DNA of 64,000 nt from contig NZ_UWFA01000170.1 of the NCBI RefSeq assembly GCF_900601905.1, forward strand, positions 401,364 through 465,363, in the 5' to 3' direction. Below, one piece after another: positions 28,535 through 36,566 of the stretch (the first letter of the stretch is position 1; each line of letters starts with the position of its first letter). Made by a program: the position numbers and the translations under genes. This stretch comes from Pseudomonas viridiflava. GTDB lineage: Bacteria > Pseudomonadota > Gammaproteobacteria > Pseudomonadales > Pseudomonadaceae. The notes below the pieces were generated by a model, which ran no database searches, was not told the origin of the DNA, and saw only the letters and a list, made by a program, of their open reading frames with translations.

Positions 28535-28988
28535 CCAGCAAAACCGCCCCCGACCCTTGCTCACCCAACTGATCCCCCCAATTGCGCAATGGGCAGGCTT
28601 GCATCGACAGGCACCCGCAACCAATACAGCCGGTCAATTGATCGCGCAGGTCGGTCAGGCGCGCAATGCGATCGTCCAGTTCGGTTTTCCACTGCGCTGA
28701 TAACTTGTTCCAGTCCGCAGCGGTGGGGGTCCTGTTTTCAGGCAAAGTCTGCAAGGCCGCGTGGATGTTGGCCAGCGGGATGCCCAGGCGCTGGGCGACT
28801 TTGATCAGTGCGACCCGACGCAGCATTTCCCTGGGGTAGCGACGCTGATTGCCCGCGTTACGCTGGCTGCTGATCAAGCCTTTGGTTTCATAAAAATGCA
28901 GGGCCGTGACCGTCACCCCGCTGCGAGCTGCCAATTGCCCGACGCTCAGTTGCTTGCCGACCGAATCGGTTTTTTTGCCGTTAGTCAT
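28527..28988 (-). CDS. soxR: redox-sensing transcriptional activator SoxR
   Basis: A 153-residue MerR-family regulator. The winged helix-turn-helix is at the N-terminus ([21 protein letters not shown]), then a dimerisation helix, then the [2Fe-2S] cluster loop [14 protein letters not shown] with all four cysteines. In pseudomonads SoxR responds to redox-active dyes and phenazine-type compounds and drives a small set of genes instead of soxS. It is divergent from a small monooxygenase gene, the same pairing as PA2273/PA2274 in P. aeruginosa, with a SoxR box in between. Confidence 0.94.
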   Translation of the reverse strand: MTNGKKTDSVGKQLSVGQLAARSGVTVTALHFYETKGLISSQRNAGNQRRYPREMLRRVALIKVAQRLGIPLANIHAALQTLPENRTPTAADWNKLSAQWKTELDDRIARLTDLRDQLTGCIGCGCLSMQACPLRNWGDQLGEQGSGAVLLDL

Positions 28989-28997
28989 GGTGTTCGC

Positions 28998-29028
28998 TTG
29001 ACCTCTTGTTAAGTAGAGGTTTTACCCT
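28998..29028 (+). promoter_or_regulatory. SoxR box within a 19-bp-spaced promoter
   Basis: CCTCTTGTTAAGTAGAGG at 29002-29019 matches the SoxR operator. It sits between a -35 TTGACC (28998-29003) and a -10-like TACCCT (29023-29028). The 19-bp spacing is the overlong form that MerR-family activators untwist. It drives the monooxygenase gene at 29082. Confidence 0.85.
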
Positions 29029-29081
29029 GCGAGCCTTCGCTAAAGCAATACCCGAGTCCATCACAGCACTGGAGGCCAGCC

Positions 29082-29414
29082 ATGGAGTCAGAACAGCGTT
29101 CTGGTTTTAACCAACTTGTAGAATTCGTCGTCAATCCCGCGCAGCACACGCAGTTGCTGGCAGCTTTGATCGACAAGATCGAGCGTCACACCTGCACGTA
29201 TCCGGGCTTTGTCAGCGCCAGTGTGCAAGTCAGTGACGACGGCAGCCGCGTATTGGAACAGATCGTGTGGCAATCGCAGCAAGCCAGTGAAGCGGCGCTG
29301 CTCAATGCGCAATCCGGCCCTGGGAGTTTCACGGCATTGCTCATCCGGCATGGCGTCAGTGCCGCAAGCTTTCGCGCGTTTCAGGTAGCACGCACCCTAA
29401 ACCGCAGGCTCTGA
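29082..29414 (+). CDS. antibiotic biosynthesis monooxygenase-domain protein, SoxR target
   Basis: A 110-residue ABM-fold protein (QLVEFVVNPAQHTQLLAALIDKIE near the N-terminus). Such dimeric ferredoxin-like folds oxidise quinones or aromatic polyketides without a cofactor, or act in redox-cycling detoxification. The SoxR-controlled promoter directly upstream, and the PA2274-like position beside soxR, indicate induction by redox-active compounds. The exact reaction is unknown. Confidence 0.82.
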   Translation: MESEQRSGFNQLVEFVVNPAQHTQLLAALIDKIERHTCTYPGFVSASVQVSDDGSRVLEQIVWQSQQASEAALLNAQSGPGSFTALLIRHGVSAASFRAFQVARTLNRRL

Positions 29415-29427
29415 GCCAGTCAGTGAC

Positions 29428-30525
29428 TCAGACTGAAACCTGCATCACGCGATCACCTTGCAGGTTTTCCCCGGCGCGTCGCTTGTTGACCGCCAGCTCG
29501 CCGATTCTTATCAGGTGGCTGCGGGTCACGTTTCGGGTCAGGCCCAGCAAGGCCGCAGTGTGCACCTGATTGCAGTGGCTGAAGCGATAGGCCGCACGGA
29601 GCAGGGCGTCTTCGACTTTCTCGTGCAGCGCCCCGGCCTGTTCTTCAAACAACTTCTGAAAGGCACGTTGCAGCAGGGTTTCTGCGCTTTCATCACTGAT
29701 AACTGGGTCGTCACGCTCGATGCGCAGGTGGGAGAGGCGCAAGTCGTCCCGCTGGATCAGGCCATCGCGGCAGATCAGCAGGGTGTGGTGAATGACGTTC
29801 TCCAGTTCACGAATGTTGCCCGGCCAACTGTAGTGACTGAGCTTGTGCTCGGCCTCGGCGGTGATGCGGATGGGGCCGTAGCCCAGACGCTGGCTGTAGG
29901 CGGCAATGAAATGACGGACCAAGGGCAGAATGTCGCCCGCACGTTCGCGCAACGGCTGCAGTTCCAGGTTGACCACGTCCAGTCGGTAATAAAGATCCTC
30001 GCGAAAATGCCCGGCGTTGATCGCTTTTTCCAACTGCACGTTAGTGGCGGCCAGCACCCGCACGTTGATCGGGATGCTTTTGCGTGAACCCAGGCGGACC
30101 ACTTCGCGTTCTTGAAGCACCCGCAGCAGCTTGACCTGGATCGGCATCGGCAGATCACCAATTTCATCCAGAAACAGCGTGCCGCCGTTGGCTGCTTCGA
30201 ACCATCCGGCCTTGGCGGCAATAGCCCCGGTGAACGCACCTTTTTCGTGACCGAACAGCTCGGCTTCCACGAGGGATTCGGAAAACGCTCCGCAATTGAC
30301 GGCCACAAAGGGTTGGTCGCGACGCTCGCTCAAGCTGTGAATGTGCCGTGCGACCAGTTCTTTACCGGTGCCGGTCTCGCCAATGATCAACACGCTGGCA
30401 TCGCTGGGCGCCACCTGTTTGAGGTGCGCCAGCAACGCTTTTGACTTGGGATCTTCAAACACCTGCGCGGTGGCGCGGATCGAAGTCGCCAGCGCTGGGT
30501 GGGGCGGTAGGGTCAGTAGTTGCAT
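29428..30525 (-). CDS. sfnR: sigma-54-dependent activator of sulfone/sulfonate use
   Basis: A 365-residue enhancer-binding protein with a short N-terminus and no receiver domain. The AAA+ module has the Walker A GETGTGKE, the sigma-54 contact loop GAFTGA, the Walker [12 protein letters not shown] and the arginine-finger region [12 protein letters not shown] Fis-like helix-turn-helix closes the protein ([20 protein letters not shown]). This size and start match SfnR, which activates dimethyl-sulfone and methanesulfonate genes when sulfate is scarce. The ATG at 30525 is favoured over the GTG three codons earlier because AAGAAG lies eight bases upstream. It follows msuD on the same strand, as in the msuEDC-sfnR clusters. 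Confidence 0.88.
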   Translation of the reverse strand: MQLLTLPPHPALATSIRATAQVFEDPKSKALLAHLKQVAPSDASVLIIGETGTGKELVARHIHSLSERRDQPFVAVNCGAFSESLVEAELFGHEKGAFTGAIAAKAGWFEAANGGTLFLDEIGDLPMPIQVKLLRVLQEREVVRLGSRKSIPINVRVLAATNVQLEKAINAGHFREDLYYRLDVVNLELQPLRERAGDILPLVRHFIAAYSQRLGYGPIRITAEAEHKLSHYSWPGNIRELENVIHHTLLICRDGLIQRDDLRLSHLRIERDDPVISDESAETLLQRAFQKLFEEQAGALHEKVEDALLRAAYRFSHCNQVHTAALLGLTRNVTRSHLIRIGELAVNKRRAGENLQGDRVMQVSV

Positions 30526-30576
30526 GGGGACCACTTCTTAAAGGCGTCGGGGCTGTCTGAAAACCAGGCGCAGCTT

Positions 30577-30661
30577 TGTGGGAGTCGAGCTTGCTCGCGG
30601 AGGGGCCTGTACAAGCGCCGCCTTTTTTCCGGTTGAACATCATCGTCGCGAGCGACCGGGC
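30577..30661. repeat. degenerate REPIN (GAGCTTGCTCGCG type)
   Basis: TGTGGGAGTCGAGCTTGCTC at 30577-30596 has a degraded inverted partner (GTCGCGAGCGACCGGGCG) ending at 30661. It lies between msuD and sfnR. Confidence 0.6.
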
Positions 30662-30681
30662 GTCCACGGATCGGAAGGTTT

Positions 30682-31818
30682 TCAGCGCTGCGGCGGCAGA
30701 TCGTTGGCGATCATTTCACCGAACGGCCCGGTCAGGTTGGTGATACCTCGGCCCGCCAGGCTGCGGTACGGCTCGGGCAGCAACGGGAACACCAGCTCGG
30801 CAAAACGGTACGCCTCTTCCAGGTGCGGGTAGCCAGAGAAAATGAAGCTTTCGATACCCAGGTCCGCGTATTCCTTGATGCGTGCAGCAACTTCCTGCGG
30901 ATTACCGACCAGAGCGGTACCCGCACCGCCGCGCACCAGGCCGACACCTGCCCACAGATTCGGGGCAATTTCCAGGTTGTCCCGACGGCCGTCGTGCAGG
31001 GCTGCCATGCGGCGCTGGCCTTCGGAGTCAAAACGGGAAAATGACTTCTGTGCCGCGGCAATGGTTTCGTCGCTGATGTGCTCGATCAACGTGTCGGCCG
31101 CTTTCCAGGCTTCTTCGCTGGTTTCACGGACGATCACGTGCAGACGAATCCCGAATTTCACGGTGCGGCCTTTGCGGGCGGCGCGCTCACGCACATCCGC
31201 CAGTTTTTCTGCAACGGCGGCGGGCGGCTCGCCCCAGGTCAGGTATACATCGACCTGATCGGCGGCCAGCTCGTGAGCCGCTTCCGAGGAGCCGCCGAAA
31301 TACAGCGGCGGATAAGGTTTTTGAATCGGCGGGTAGAGCGCTTTGGCGTTCTGCACCCGCAAGTGCTTGCCTTCAAAGTCAACGGCTTCGCCCTGCAGCA
31401 CGCGCCGCCAGATGTGCAGGAACTCGTCGGTGACTTCGTAGCGTTCGCTGTGATCGAGAAAGCTTCCGTCGCCGCGGTTTTCATCAGGGTCCCCGCCGGT
31501 CACCACGTTGATCAGCAAACGCCCGCCAGACAGACGATCCAGGGTCGCAGCCATGCGCGCCGAAACGGTGGGGGAGATGATTCCTGGGCGAATCGCCACC
31601 AGGTATGTGAGCTTTTCCGTCAGGGGCACCAGCGCCGAGGCGATGACCCAAGAGTCCTCGCAGGAACGCCCGGTGGGAATCAACACACCGTGATAACCCA
31701 GATCGTCTGCGGCCTGCGCGACTTGCTTGAGGTAATTGAGCGTCACCGGCCGTGCGCCCTTGGTGGTGCCCAGATAATGGCCGTCGCCATGGGTCGGAAG
31801 AAACCAGAAAACATCCAT
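30682..31818 (-). CDS. msuD: FMNH2-dependent methanesulfonate/alkanesulfonate monooxygenase
   Basis: A 378-residue bacterial-luciferase-like enzyme of the SsuD/MsuD family that releases sulfite from alkanesulfonates using reduced flavin from a partner reductase. Diagnostic stretches are [13 protein letters not shown] at the N-terminus, the CEDSW motif, [20 protein letters not shown] and [17 protein letters not shown]. MsuD rather than SsuD is favoured by the adjacent sfnR and the C-terminal extension, although sequence alone does not fix the substrate range. AAAGGA lies six bases before the ATG. No flavin reductase (msuE) is next to it in the window. Confidence 0.9.
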   Translation of the reverse strand: MDVFWFLPTHGDGHYLGTTKGARPVTLNYLKQVAQAADDLGYHGVLIPTGRSCEDSWVIASALVPLTEKLTYLVAIRPGIISPTVSARMAATLDRLSGGRLLINVVTGGDPDENRGDGSFLDHSERYEVTDEFLHIWRRVLQGEAVDFEGKHLRVQNAKALYPPIQKPYPPLYFGGSSEAAHELAADQVDVYLTWGEPPAAVAEKLADVRERAARKGRTVKFGIRLHVIVRETSEEAWKAADTLIEHISDETIAAAQKSFSRFDSEGQRRMAALHDGRRDNLEIAPNLWAGVGLVRGGAGTALVGNPQEVAARIKEYADLGIESFIFSGYPHLEEAYRFAELVFPLLPEPYRSLAGRGITNLTGPFGEMIANDLPPQR

Positions 31819-31983
31819 GAAAAATCCTTTGAGCCTTTCAGGCGCTAAAGCGTGTGTTGAATGGCTGTTGCCCAGCCAGCAGATGCGCTCAGTTATAAAG
31901 GCTCTTGGTTATTCCTCAAAAGAACGTATATCCATATTTTTATATCTAAAACGAATATTAGCTTCGTAGTGCCGTCACAAGGT

Positions 31984-32010
31984 TCGCAGCCTTCGGCAGC
32001 TCCTACAGGT
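31984..32010. repeat. solitary REP half-element
   Basis: The stretch CAGCCTTCGGCAGCTCCTAC plus AGG resembles one REP arm, without its inverted partner, and directly abuts the RAYT relic. About 165 bases upstream, to the msuD start, are A+T-rich promoter-like DNA with no gene. Confidence 0.6.
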
Positions 32011-32011
32011 C

Positions 32012-32140
32012 TTCGATCACGCGCTACGGCGTGATGAGGATGTACAGAGCGCGGCACGCTACATCATTGCCAACCCCCTGCGGGCCGGTCTGGCAAGGAA
32101 TGCAGGCGATTATCCACTTTGGGACGCCATCTGTGTTTGA
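32012..32140 (+). pseudogene. relic of REP-associated tyrosine transposase (RAYT), C-terminal end
   Basis: Forty-two codons ending in TGA translate as FDHALRRDEDVQSAARYIIA followed by NPLRAGLARNAGDYPLWDAI and CV. This is the conserved C-terminus of RAYT (Y1 transposase, IS200/IS605-related) proteins, which mobilise REP/REPIN sequences. The catalytic HUH and Tyr regions are absent: the homologous sequence begins immediately after a REP half-element. The fragment is therefore a truncated remnant without function. It explains why this interval, between msuD and ku, lacks a gene. Confidence 0.82.
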
Positions 32141-32232
32141 GTGGGCCTTGTATTCACCTCCCCGTCACCCCCTCGAAACTTTTACCCCGTTGCCCCGGTC
32201 ACTTTTAGACACCTCAGACAGGGAATCAGGCG

Positions 32233-33135
32233 ATGGCTAGGGCAATATGGAAAGGCGCGATCAGTTTTGGGCTGGTGCACATCCCAGTAGCGCTGGTGTC
32301 GGCGACGTCCTCCCAAGGTGTCGACTTCGACTGGCTGGACAAGCGCAGCATGGATCCGGTGGGCTACAAGCGGATCAACAAGGTCACCGGCAAGGAAATG
32401 ACCAAGGAGAATATCGTCAAGGGCGTGCAGCATGAGAAGGGCCGTTACGTGGTCCTCAGCGAGGAGGAAATCCGCGCCGCGCACCCCAAGTCGACGCAGA
32501 CCATCGAGATTTTCGGTTTCGTTGACGCTCAGCAAATCCCTTTGCAAAACATTGAAACCCCGTACTACCTGGCGCCGGACAAGCGCGGCGAAAAGGTCTA
32601 TGCCTTGCTGCGCGAAACCCTTACGCAAACCAAAAAAGTCGCTCTGGCCAACGTGGTGCTGCATACCCGACAACACTTGGCGGCGGTGATGCCGCTCGAA
32701 TCGGCGATGGTGTTGGTCCTGTTGCGCTGGCCTGCCGAGGTGCGCGGGCTGGATACGCTGGAATTGACCGAAGCGGTGACCGACGTAAAGCTCAACAAAA
32801 GCGAGCTGACCATGGCCAAGCGCCTGGTTGAAGACATGAGCGCAGACTGGACCCCGGAAGATTATCGCGACACGTTTCAGGAGCAGATCATGCACCTGGT
32901 CGAGACCAAGGCCCGCGAAGGCAAAATCGAGAATGTCGAGACCGACACCGAGGAAGGCGAGCGCAAAAGCGCGGATGTCATCGATCTCACCGAACTGCTC
33001 AAACGCAGCCTGGCGGGCAAAGGGTCGGTCAGTAAGAAACCTGCGAAACCGGCATCGACCAGTAAAGCCGAGCCGGACAAGACACCTGCCAAGCGCCGGG
33101 CGCCTCCACGCAAGAAGACCACCAAGGCGTCTTGA
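32233..33135 (+). CDS. ku: non-homologous end-joining protein Ku
   Basis: A 300-residue bacterial Ku protein that binds DNA double-strand ends as a homodimer and recruits the ligase LigD. The core begins MARAIWKGAISFGLVHIPVA, a family hallmark, and continues with the ring-forming domain (YYLAPDKRGEKVYALLRETL; LANVVLHTRQHLAAVMP). A lysine/proline-rich C-terminal tail (KKPAKPASTSKAEP...RKKTTKAS) fits the DNA-binding extension of many Ku proteins. No ligD is in the window, so the partner must be elsewhere. A lone RAYT relic lies just upstream. Confidence 0.94.
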   Translation: MARAIWKGAISFGLVHIPVALVSATSSQGVDFDWLDKRSMDPVGYKRINKVTGKEMTKENIVKGVQHEKGRYVVLSEEEIRAAHPKSTQTIEIFGFVDAQQIPLQNIETPYYLAPDKRGEKVYALLRETLTQTKKVALANVVLHTRQHLAAVMPLESAMVLVLLRWPAEVRGLDTLELTEAVTDVKLNKSELTMAKRLVEDMSADWTPEDYRDTFQEQIMHLVETKAREGKIENVETDTEEGERKSADVIDLTELLKRSLAGKGSVSKKPAKPASTSKAEPDKTPAKRRAPPRKKTTKAS

Positions 33136-33239
33136 GGTTTCGGACTGACGTTGGTCCTGCAGGAGCTGCCGTAGCTGACGGATCAGAGTGGTGAGCCTTG
33201 AATCGTGTACCGACACAGCATCCGGGCGCTGTTGAGTCA

Positions 33240-33401
33240 GGTTCCGTCCTGACGGCCGGGTCACTTTTGTTTCGACAAAAGTGACCAAAACCATTGCGCT
33301 GGCGTACGGCCCCCGCTTCGCGGCGGTTCCTTCGCTCGGCATCCATGCCGAGCGACCCACCCCCACGGTACCTGCGCTCAGCCTCCCGACGCGCATTTTG
33401 T
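33240..33401. repeat. interspersed repeat, short copy
   Basis: Begins GGTTCCGTCCTGACGGCCGG, then a perfect 12-bp hairpin with a TTCG loop (GGTCACTTTTGT / ACAAAAGTGACC, 33259-33286), then CCATTGCGCTGGCGTACGGC and the palindrome GCTCGGCATCCATGCCGAGC, and ends near CTCCCGACGCGCATTT. A longer, clearly related copy lies at 40470-40703. It fills most of the 376-base gap between ku and the next gene. Confidence 0.8.
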
Positions 33402-33511
33402 GTCGTCTGTGAAATCGAGGAAAAAAGCAAAGCGAGTCTGCTTTGCAGATTTCTCCAGCATGAGGATATGCAGGGTTATAGGGCTACCCAGCAGAGTATC
33501 TACAGATCGAG

Positions 33512-33811
33512 TTACTGGTGAGTATCCACATCCTCGGCCGGATAAAACTCGCCCTGCATCCCCATTTTTTCCAAACGTTCGCGCACAATTATCTCAACAT
33601 TGGCCAACGCCGCCTGGTCGTCGGGGTTAACCAGCTGCAGGCACAGGCGACGGGCATTCTGATCATGGGTGCCCTCGCTGAGCATGTCGTGGGTGAAGAC
33701 TTGTTCGCCACGCCACAGACACAATTGCGTGTGAGTCCCGCCGAGCCATATCTCGTTGATTGATCTAAGGTCAGTGGTAGCCAGTTGGTCCACGGTGATC
33801 GTCTTGTCCAT
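33512..33811 (-). CDS. hypothetical protein
   Basis: A 99-residue soluble protein (MDKTITVDQLATTDLRSINE at the start) with a strand-rich first half and a C-terminal helix (ALANVEIIVRERLEKMG) before an acidic tail. No family is recognised. The ATG at 33811 follows AAAAGGC; the in-frame extension to 33934 is not protein-like. It is divergent from the aldo/keto reductase gene. Confidence 0.7.
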   Translation of the reverse strand: MDKTITVDQLATTDLRSINEIWLGGTHTQLCLWRGEQVFTHDMLSEGTHDQNARRLCLQLVNPDDQAALANVEIIVRERLEKMGMQGEFYPAEDVDTHQ

Positions 33812-33978
33812 TACGTTGTGCCTTTTCAGTGAGTCGATACAGGTCTGACGCACAGGCACGGCAGGTCGTTCCAGTCGCGTGCCGCACAACTGCGACAGCG
33901 GGATGAACCCAGGCCGTGGTTCAAGGTCGATCAATCAACAGTTGCACGCGGCAAGCGCGAACAGACGAGGGCGAACCC

Positions 33979-34953
33979 ATGACTGACCCGGCTGTTTTTA
34001 CACGCAGACGAATACTGACCCTGGCTGCCGGCGTTTCGGCGGTCTTCACCCTGGACTCGGCCGCCGCACAAGCCAGGCCGCCCACCATTCCCTCGCCGAC
34101 AGCACCCTCGGTATTGGACAAAGGAGGCAAGACCATGCTGACCCGGGCCATTCCCTCAAGTAACGAGCCGCTGCCAGTCGTCGGGCTGGGGACTTATCGC
34201 GGGTTTGATGTGGCGACGTCCAGCGCTGCCTATCAAAGTCTGCAGGGCGTGCTGGATACGCTGTTCAAAAAGGGCGGTACGGTCATCGACAGTTCGCCCA
34301 TGTATGGCCGTGCCGAACAGACCACCGGTGAGCTGTTATCGATCCATCAGCCTCGCTCGCCTGCATTTCTCGCCACCAAGGTCTGGACCCGAGGTCGAAA
34401 AGAAGGCATCGAGCAGATGGAGCAGTCATTCAGATTGCTGCAGACCGACCGCATCGACCTGATGCAGATCCACAACCTGTTGGACTGGAAAACCCATTTG
34501 CCTACCTTGCGTGAGTGGAAGGAACAAGGACGTATTCGCTACGTGGGCATCACCCATTACACGGCGTCGGCTTACGCTGACGTGGAGGCGGTACTTGAAG
34601 CCGAGCCGCTGGATTTTCTGCAGATCAACTACGCGCTGGATGATCGCGCCGTCGAGAAACGGATTTTGCCGTTGTGTCGTGAAAAAGGCGTGGCGGTGAT
34701 CTGCAACCGGCCGTTTGGCGGCGGCGGACTCTTGTCGCGCTTGAAAGACAAGCCGTTGCCGGGTTGGGCGGCGCAGGTGCAAGTCAACAGTTGGGCGCAG
34801 TTGGCGCTGAAGTTTCTGCTGGCGCACCCGGCAGTCACCTGCGTCATCCCCGGCACCGGCAACCCGCGGTACATGCTCGACAACGCCGGTGCAGGCTTCG
34901 GGCCGATGCTGACCGATGCGCAGCGTGAGCAGTTGATTGATTTGGTGGGTTGA
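33979..34953 (+). CDS. Tat-exported aldo/keto reductase
   Basis: A 324-residue aldo/keto reductase with a twin-arginine signal (FTRRRILTLAAGVSAVFTL, Arg9-Arg11), so it is predicted to fold in the cytoplasm and be exported. The TIM-barrel follows: VIDSSPMYGRAEQTTGELL contains the catalytic Asp and Tyr region, then DLMQIHNLLDW (active-site His), RYVGITHYTAS and VIPGTGNPRYM near the cofactor site. ATG 33979 is preceded by GAGGG. A periplasmic AKR is uncommon, because NADPH is not available there; a tightly bound cofactor or another activity would be needed. Confidence 0.84.
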   Translation: MTDPAVFTRRRILTLAAGVSAVFTLDSAAAQARPPTIPSPTAPSVLDKGGKTMLTRAIPSSNEPLPVVGLGTYRGFDVATSSAAYQSLQGVLDTLFKKGGTVIDSSPMYGRAEQTTGELLSIHQPRSPAFLATKVWTRGRKEGIEQMEQSFRLLQTDRIDLMQIHNLLDWKTHLPTLREWKEQGRIRYVGITHYTASAYADVEAVLEAEPLDFLQINYALDDRAVEKRILPLCREKGVAVICNRPFGGGGLLSRLKDKPLPGWAAQVQVNSWAQLALKFLLAHPAVTCVIPGTGNPRYMLDNAGAGFGPMLTDAQREQLIDLVG

Positions 34954-34981
34954 AGCACGTCCACGGTAGCCGTGCACATCC

Positions 34982-35070
34982 GCAGAAGCGGCTTCAGCCG
35001 CGAGCGATGGTGTTGGTGACGAAGATTTGCGCGTAGGCAGACATCTTCGCGGCTAAAGCCGCTCCTGCGA
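34982..35070. repeat. REPIN (GGCTTCAGCC type)
   Basis: GCAGAAGCGGCTTCAGCCGC at 34982-35001 is inverted relative to GCGGCTAAAGCCGCTCCTGC at about 35049-35068, with about 45 bases between. It lies between two convergent genes. Confidence 0.8.
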
Positions 35071-35094
35071 CAACATTCGCAGCACTGCGGCTTG

Positions 35095-36408
35095 CTAACG
35101 ATTCACCAGCTTGGGCGGTAAGGCAATCACCAGAAAGCAACTGAGAATCAGGCATCCGGCAAAGAACCACATGGCACCGGCGCTGCTGCCCGTGAGATCA
35201 ATGGCGATGCCCATCAACGAATTACTCACCAGCCCGGCAATGTTGGCCAGTGAGCACGCCAGGGCGAAGCCGGTGGCAGCGGCGCGGCCTTTGAGGAATG
35301 TGGCGGGCAGACTGAAGAACACGGGTACGGCACCGATGATGGCCGCCGAAGCAATGGCGAACAGCACCACCGTTGCCACCAGATCCTGAGTGAAGAACGT
35401 GCTGCCTGCCATGGCTGCAGAGCCGATCAGAAATGGCACGATGATGTGCCAGCGGCGTTCGCGATGGCGGTCCGAGCTGGCGCCAATCAGCAGCATGCCG
35501 AGCAATGCCGCGACACTGGGCAGCGCGGTGAGGATGCCAATGTGAAAGGTGTCGACCACGCCTGCGTTGCGAATAAAGGTCGGCATCCAGAAACCCATCG
35601 CGTAGACGCTGAGCAGGATCGAGAAATCGATGCCGCCGAGCATCCACACTTTTATGTCGAAAAACCCATCCCGAAAGCGCTGTTTGCTGGCCGTTCCGGC
35701 ATCTTCATCGTTGCGCAGTTCCTGCTCCAGCAGCGTCCTCTGGGCGGGGCTCATCCAGCGCGCCTCTCTGTGGTTGTTGGGTAACGCCCAGAAAGCCAGG
35801 ATGCCGAGCAGCACGCTGGGTAATGCCTCCAGCAGAAACAGCCACTGCCAGCCGCGCAAGCCGGCGCTGTGGTCGAAATGGCTCATGATCCAGCCGGACA
35901 GTGGGCCGCCGATGACGCTGGACAGCGGCAGGCCGATCATGAACAGGGCAATGATGCGTCCACGTCGGTAGGTGGGGAACCAGGTGGTCAGGTAAAACAG
36001 CACACCGGGCAGGAAACCGGCTTCGGCGACGCCGAGGAAGAACCGCACAAGGTAAAACTGCAACGGTGTGGTCACCAGCAGGGTGCAGGCCGACAGCAGG
36101 CCCCAGGTGATCATGATCCTGGCGATCCAGAGTCGTGCGCCGACCCGTTCCAGGACCAGATTGCTGGGCACTTCGAACAGGATATAGCCCACAAAAAACA
36201 GGCCTGCGCCGAGCCCGAAGGCTGTTTCGCTGAACTGCAGCTGGTCGAGCATCTGCAGCTTGGCAAAGCCGATATTGATTCGGTCGAGATAGGCGGCCAG
36301 GTAGCAGAAGCACAGGAACGGGATCAGTTTCCAAGTGATCTTGCGATACATCGCCTGGATCGGCGCGGTACTGTCAGAGGCCGCAGACGCTGGGTTTGCA
36401 GAAGACAT
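35095..36408 (-). CDS. MFS transporter, anion:cation symporter type
   Basis: A 437-residue permease with 12 membrane helices. The second helix carries YLAAYLDRINIGFAKLQM and the loop 2-3 region has GYILFEVPSNLVLERVG, both typical of the ACS (phthalate/tartrate/hexuronate) family. The half-way loop contains the charged stretch LLEQELRNDEDAG. Substrates in this family are organic anions such as dicarboxylates, sugar acids or aromatic acids; the neighbours give no clue. The start at ATG 36408 was chosen over an in-frame upstream codon because the extension lacks similarity to the family. Confidence 0.85.
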   Translation of the reverse strand: MSSANPASAASDSTAPIQAMYRKITWKLIPFLCFCYLAAYLDRINIGFAKLQMLDQLQFSETAFGLGAGLFFVGYILFEVPSNLVLERVGARLWIARIMITWGLLSACTLLVTTPLQFYLVRFFLGVAEAGFLPGVLFYLTTWFPTYRRGRIIALFMIGLPLSSVIGGPLSGWIMSHFDHSAGLRGWQWLFLLEALPSVLLGILAFWALPNNHREARWMSPAQRTLLEQELRNDEDAGTASKQRFRDGFFDIKVWMLGGIDFSILLSVYAMGFWMPTFIRNAGVVDTFHIGILTALPSVAALLGMLLIGASSDRHRERRWHIIVPFLIGSAAMAGSTFFTQDLVATVVLFAIASAAIIGAVPVFFSLPATFLKGRAAATGFALACSLANIAGLVSNSLMGIAIDLTGSSAGAMWFFAGCLILSCFLVIALPPKLVNR

Positions 36409-36474
36409 TTCAGGGTTCCCGGGTGGATCTGATTGTAAATTCCTGGGTGGAGCTGCGCCTTCGCGCATTGCACA

Positions 36475-36555
36475 AGCGCGCTGGCCCGCGATGCGGCGTG
36501 TCAGTGAAAATACATTGACTGACCTGACGCCATCGCGGGCCAGCGCGCTCCTACA
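36475..36555. repeat. REPIN with perfect 19-bp arms
   Basis: AGCGCGCTGGCCCGCGATG (36475-36493) and CATCGCGGGCCAGCGCGCT (36531-36549) are perfect inverted copies, 37 bases apart; CCTACAG follows. It lies between pssA and the MFS gene on the same strand and could also end pssA transcription. Confidence 0.8.
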
Positions 36556-36566
36556 GCGGGGGCGTG

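Noticed and set aside
31819..31983. Search for a -24/-12 sigma-54 promoter upstream of msuD
   Set aside because: No GG-N10-GC element at proper spacing with the consensus flanks was found.
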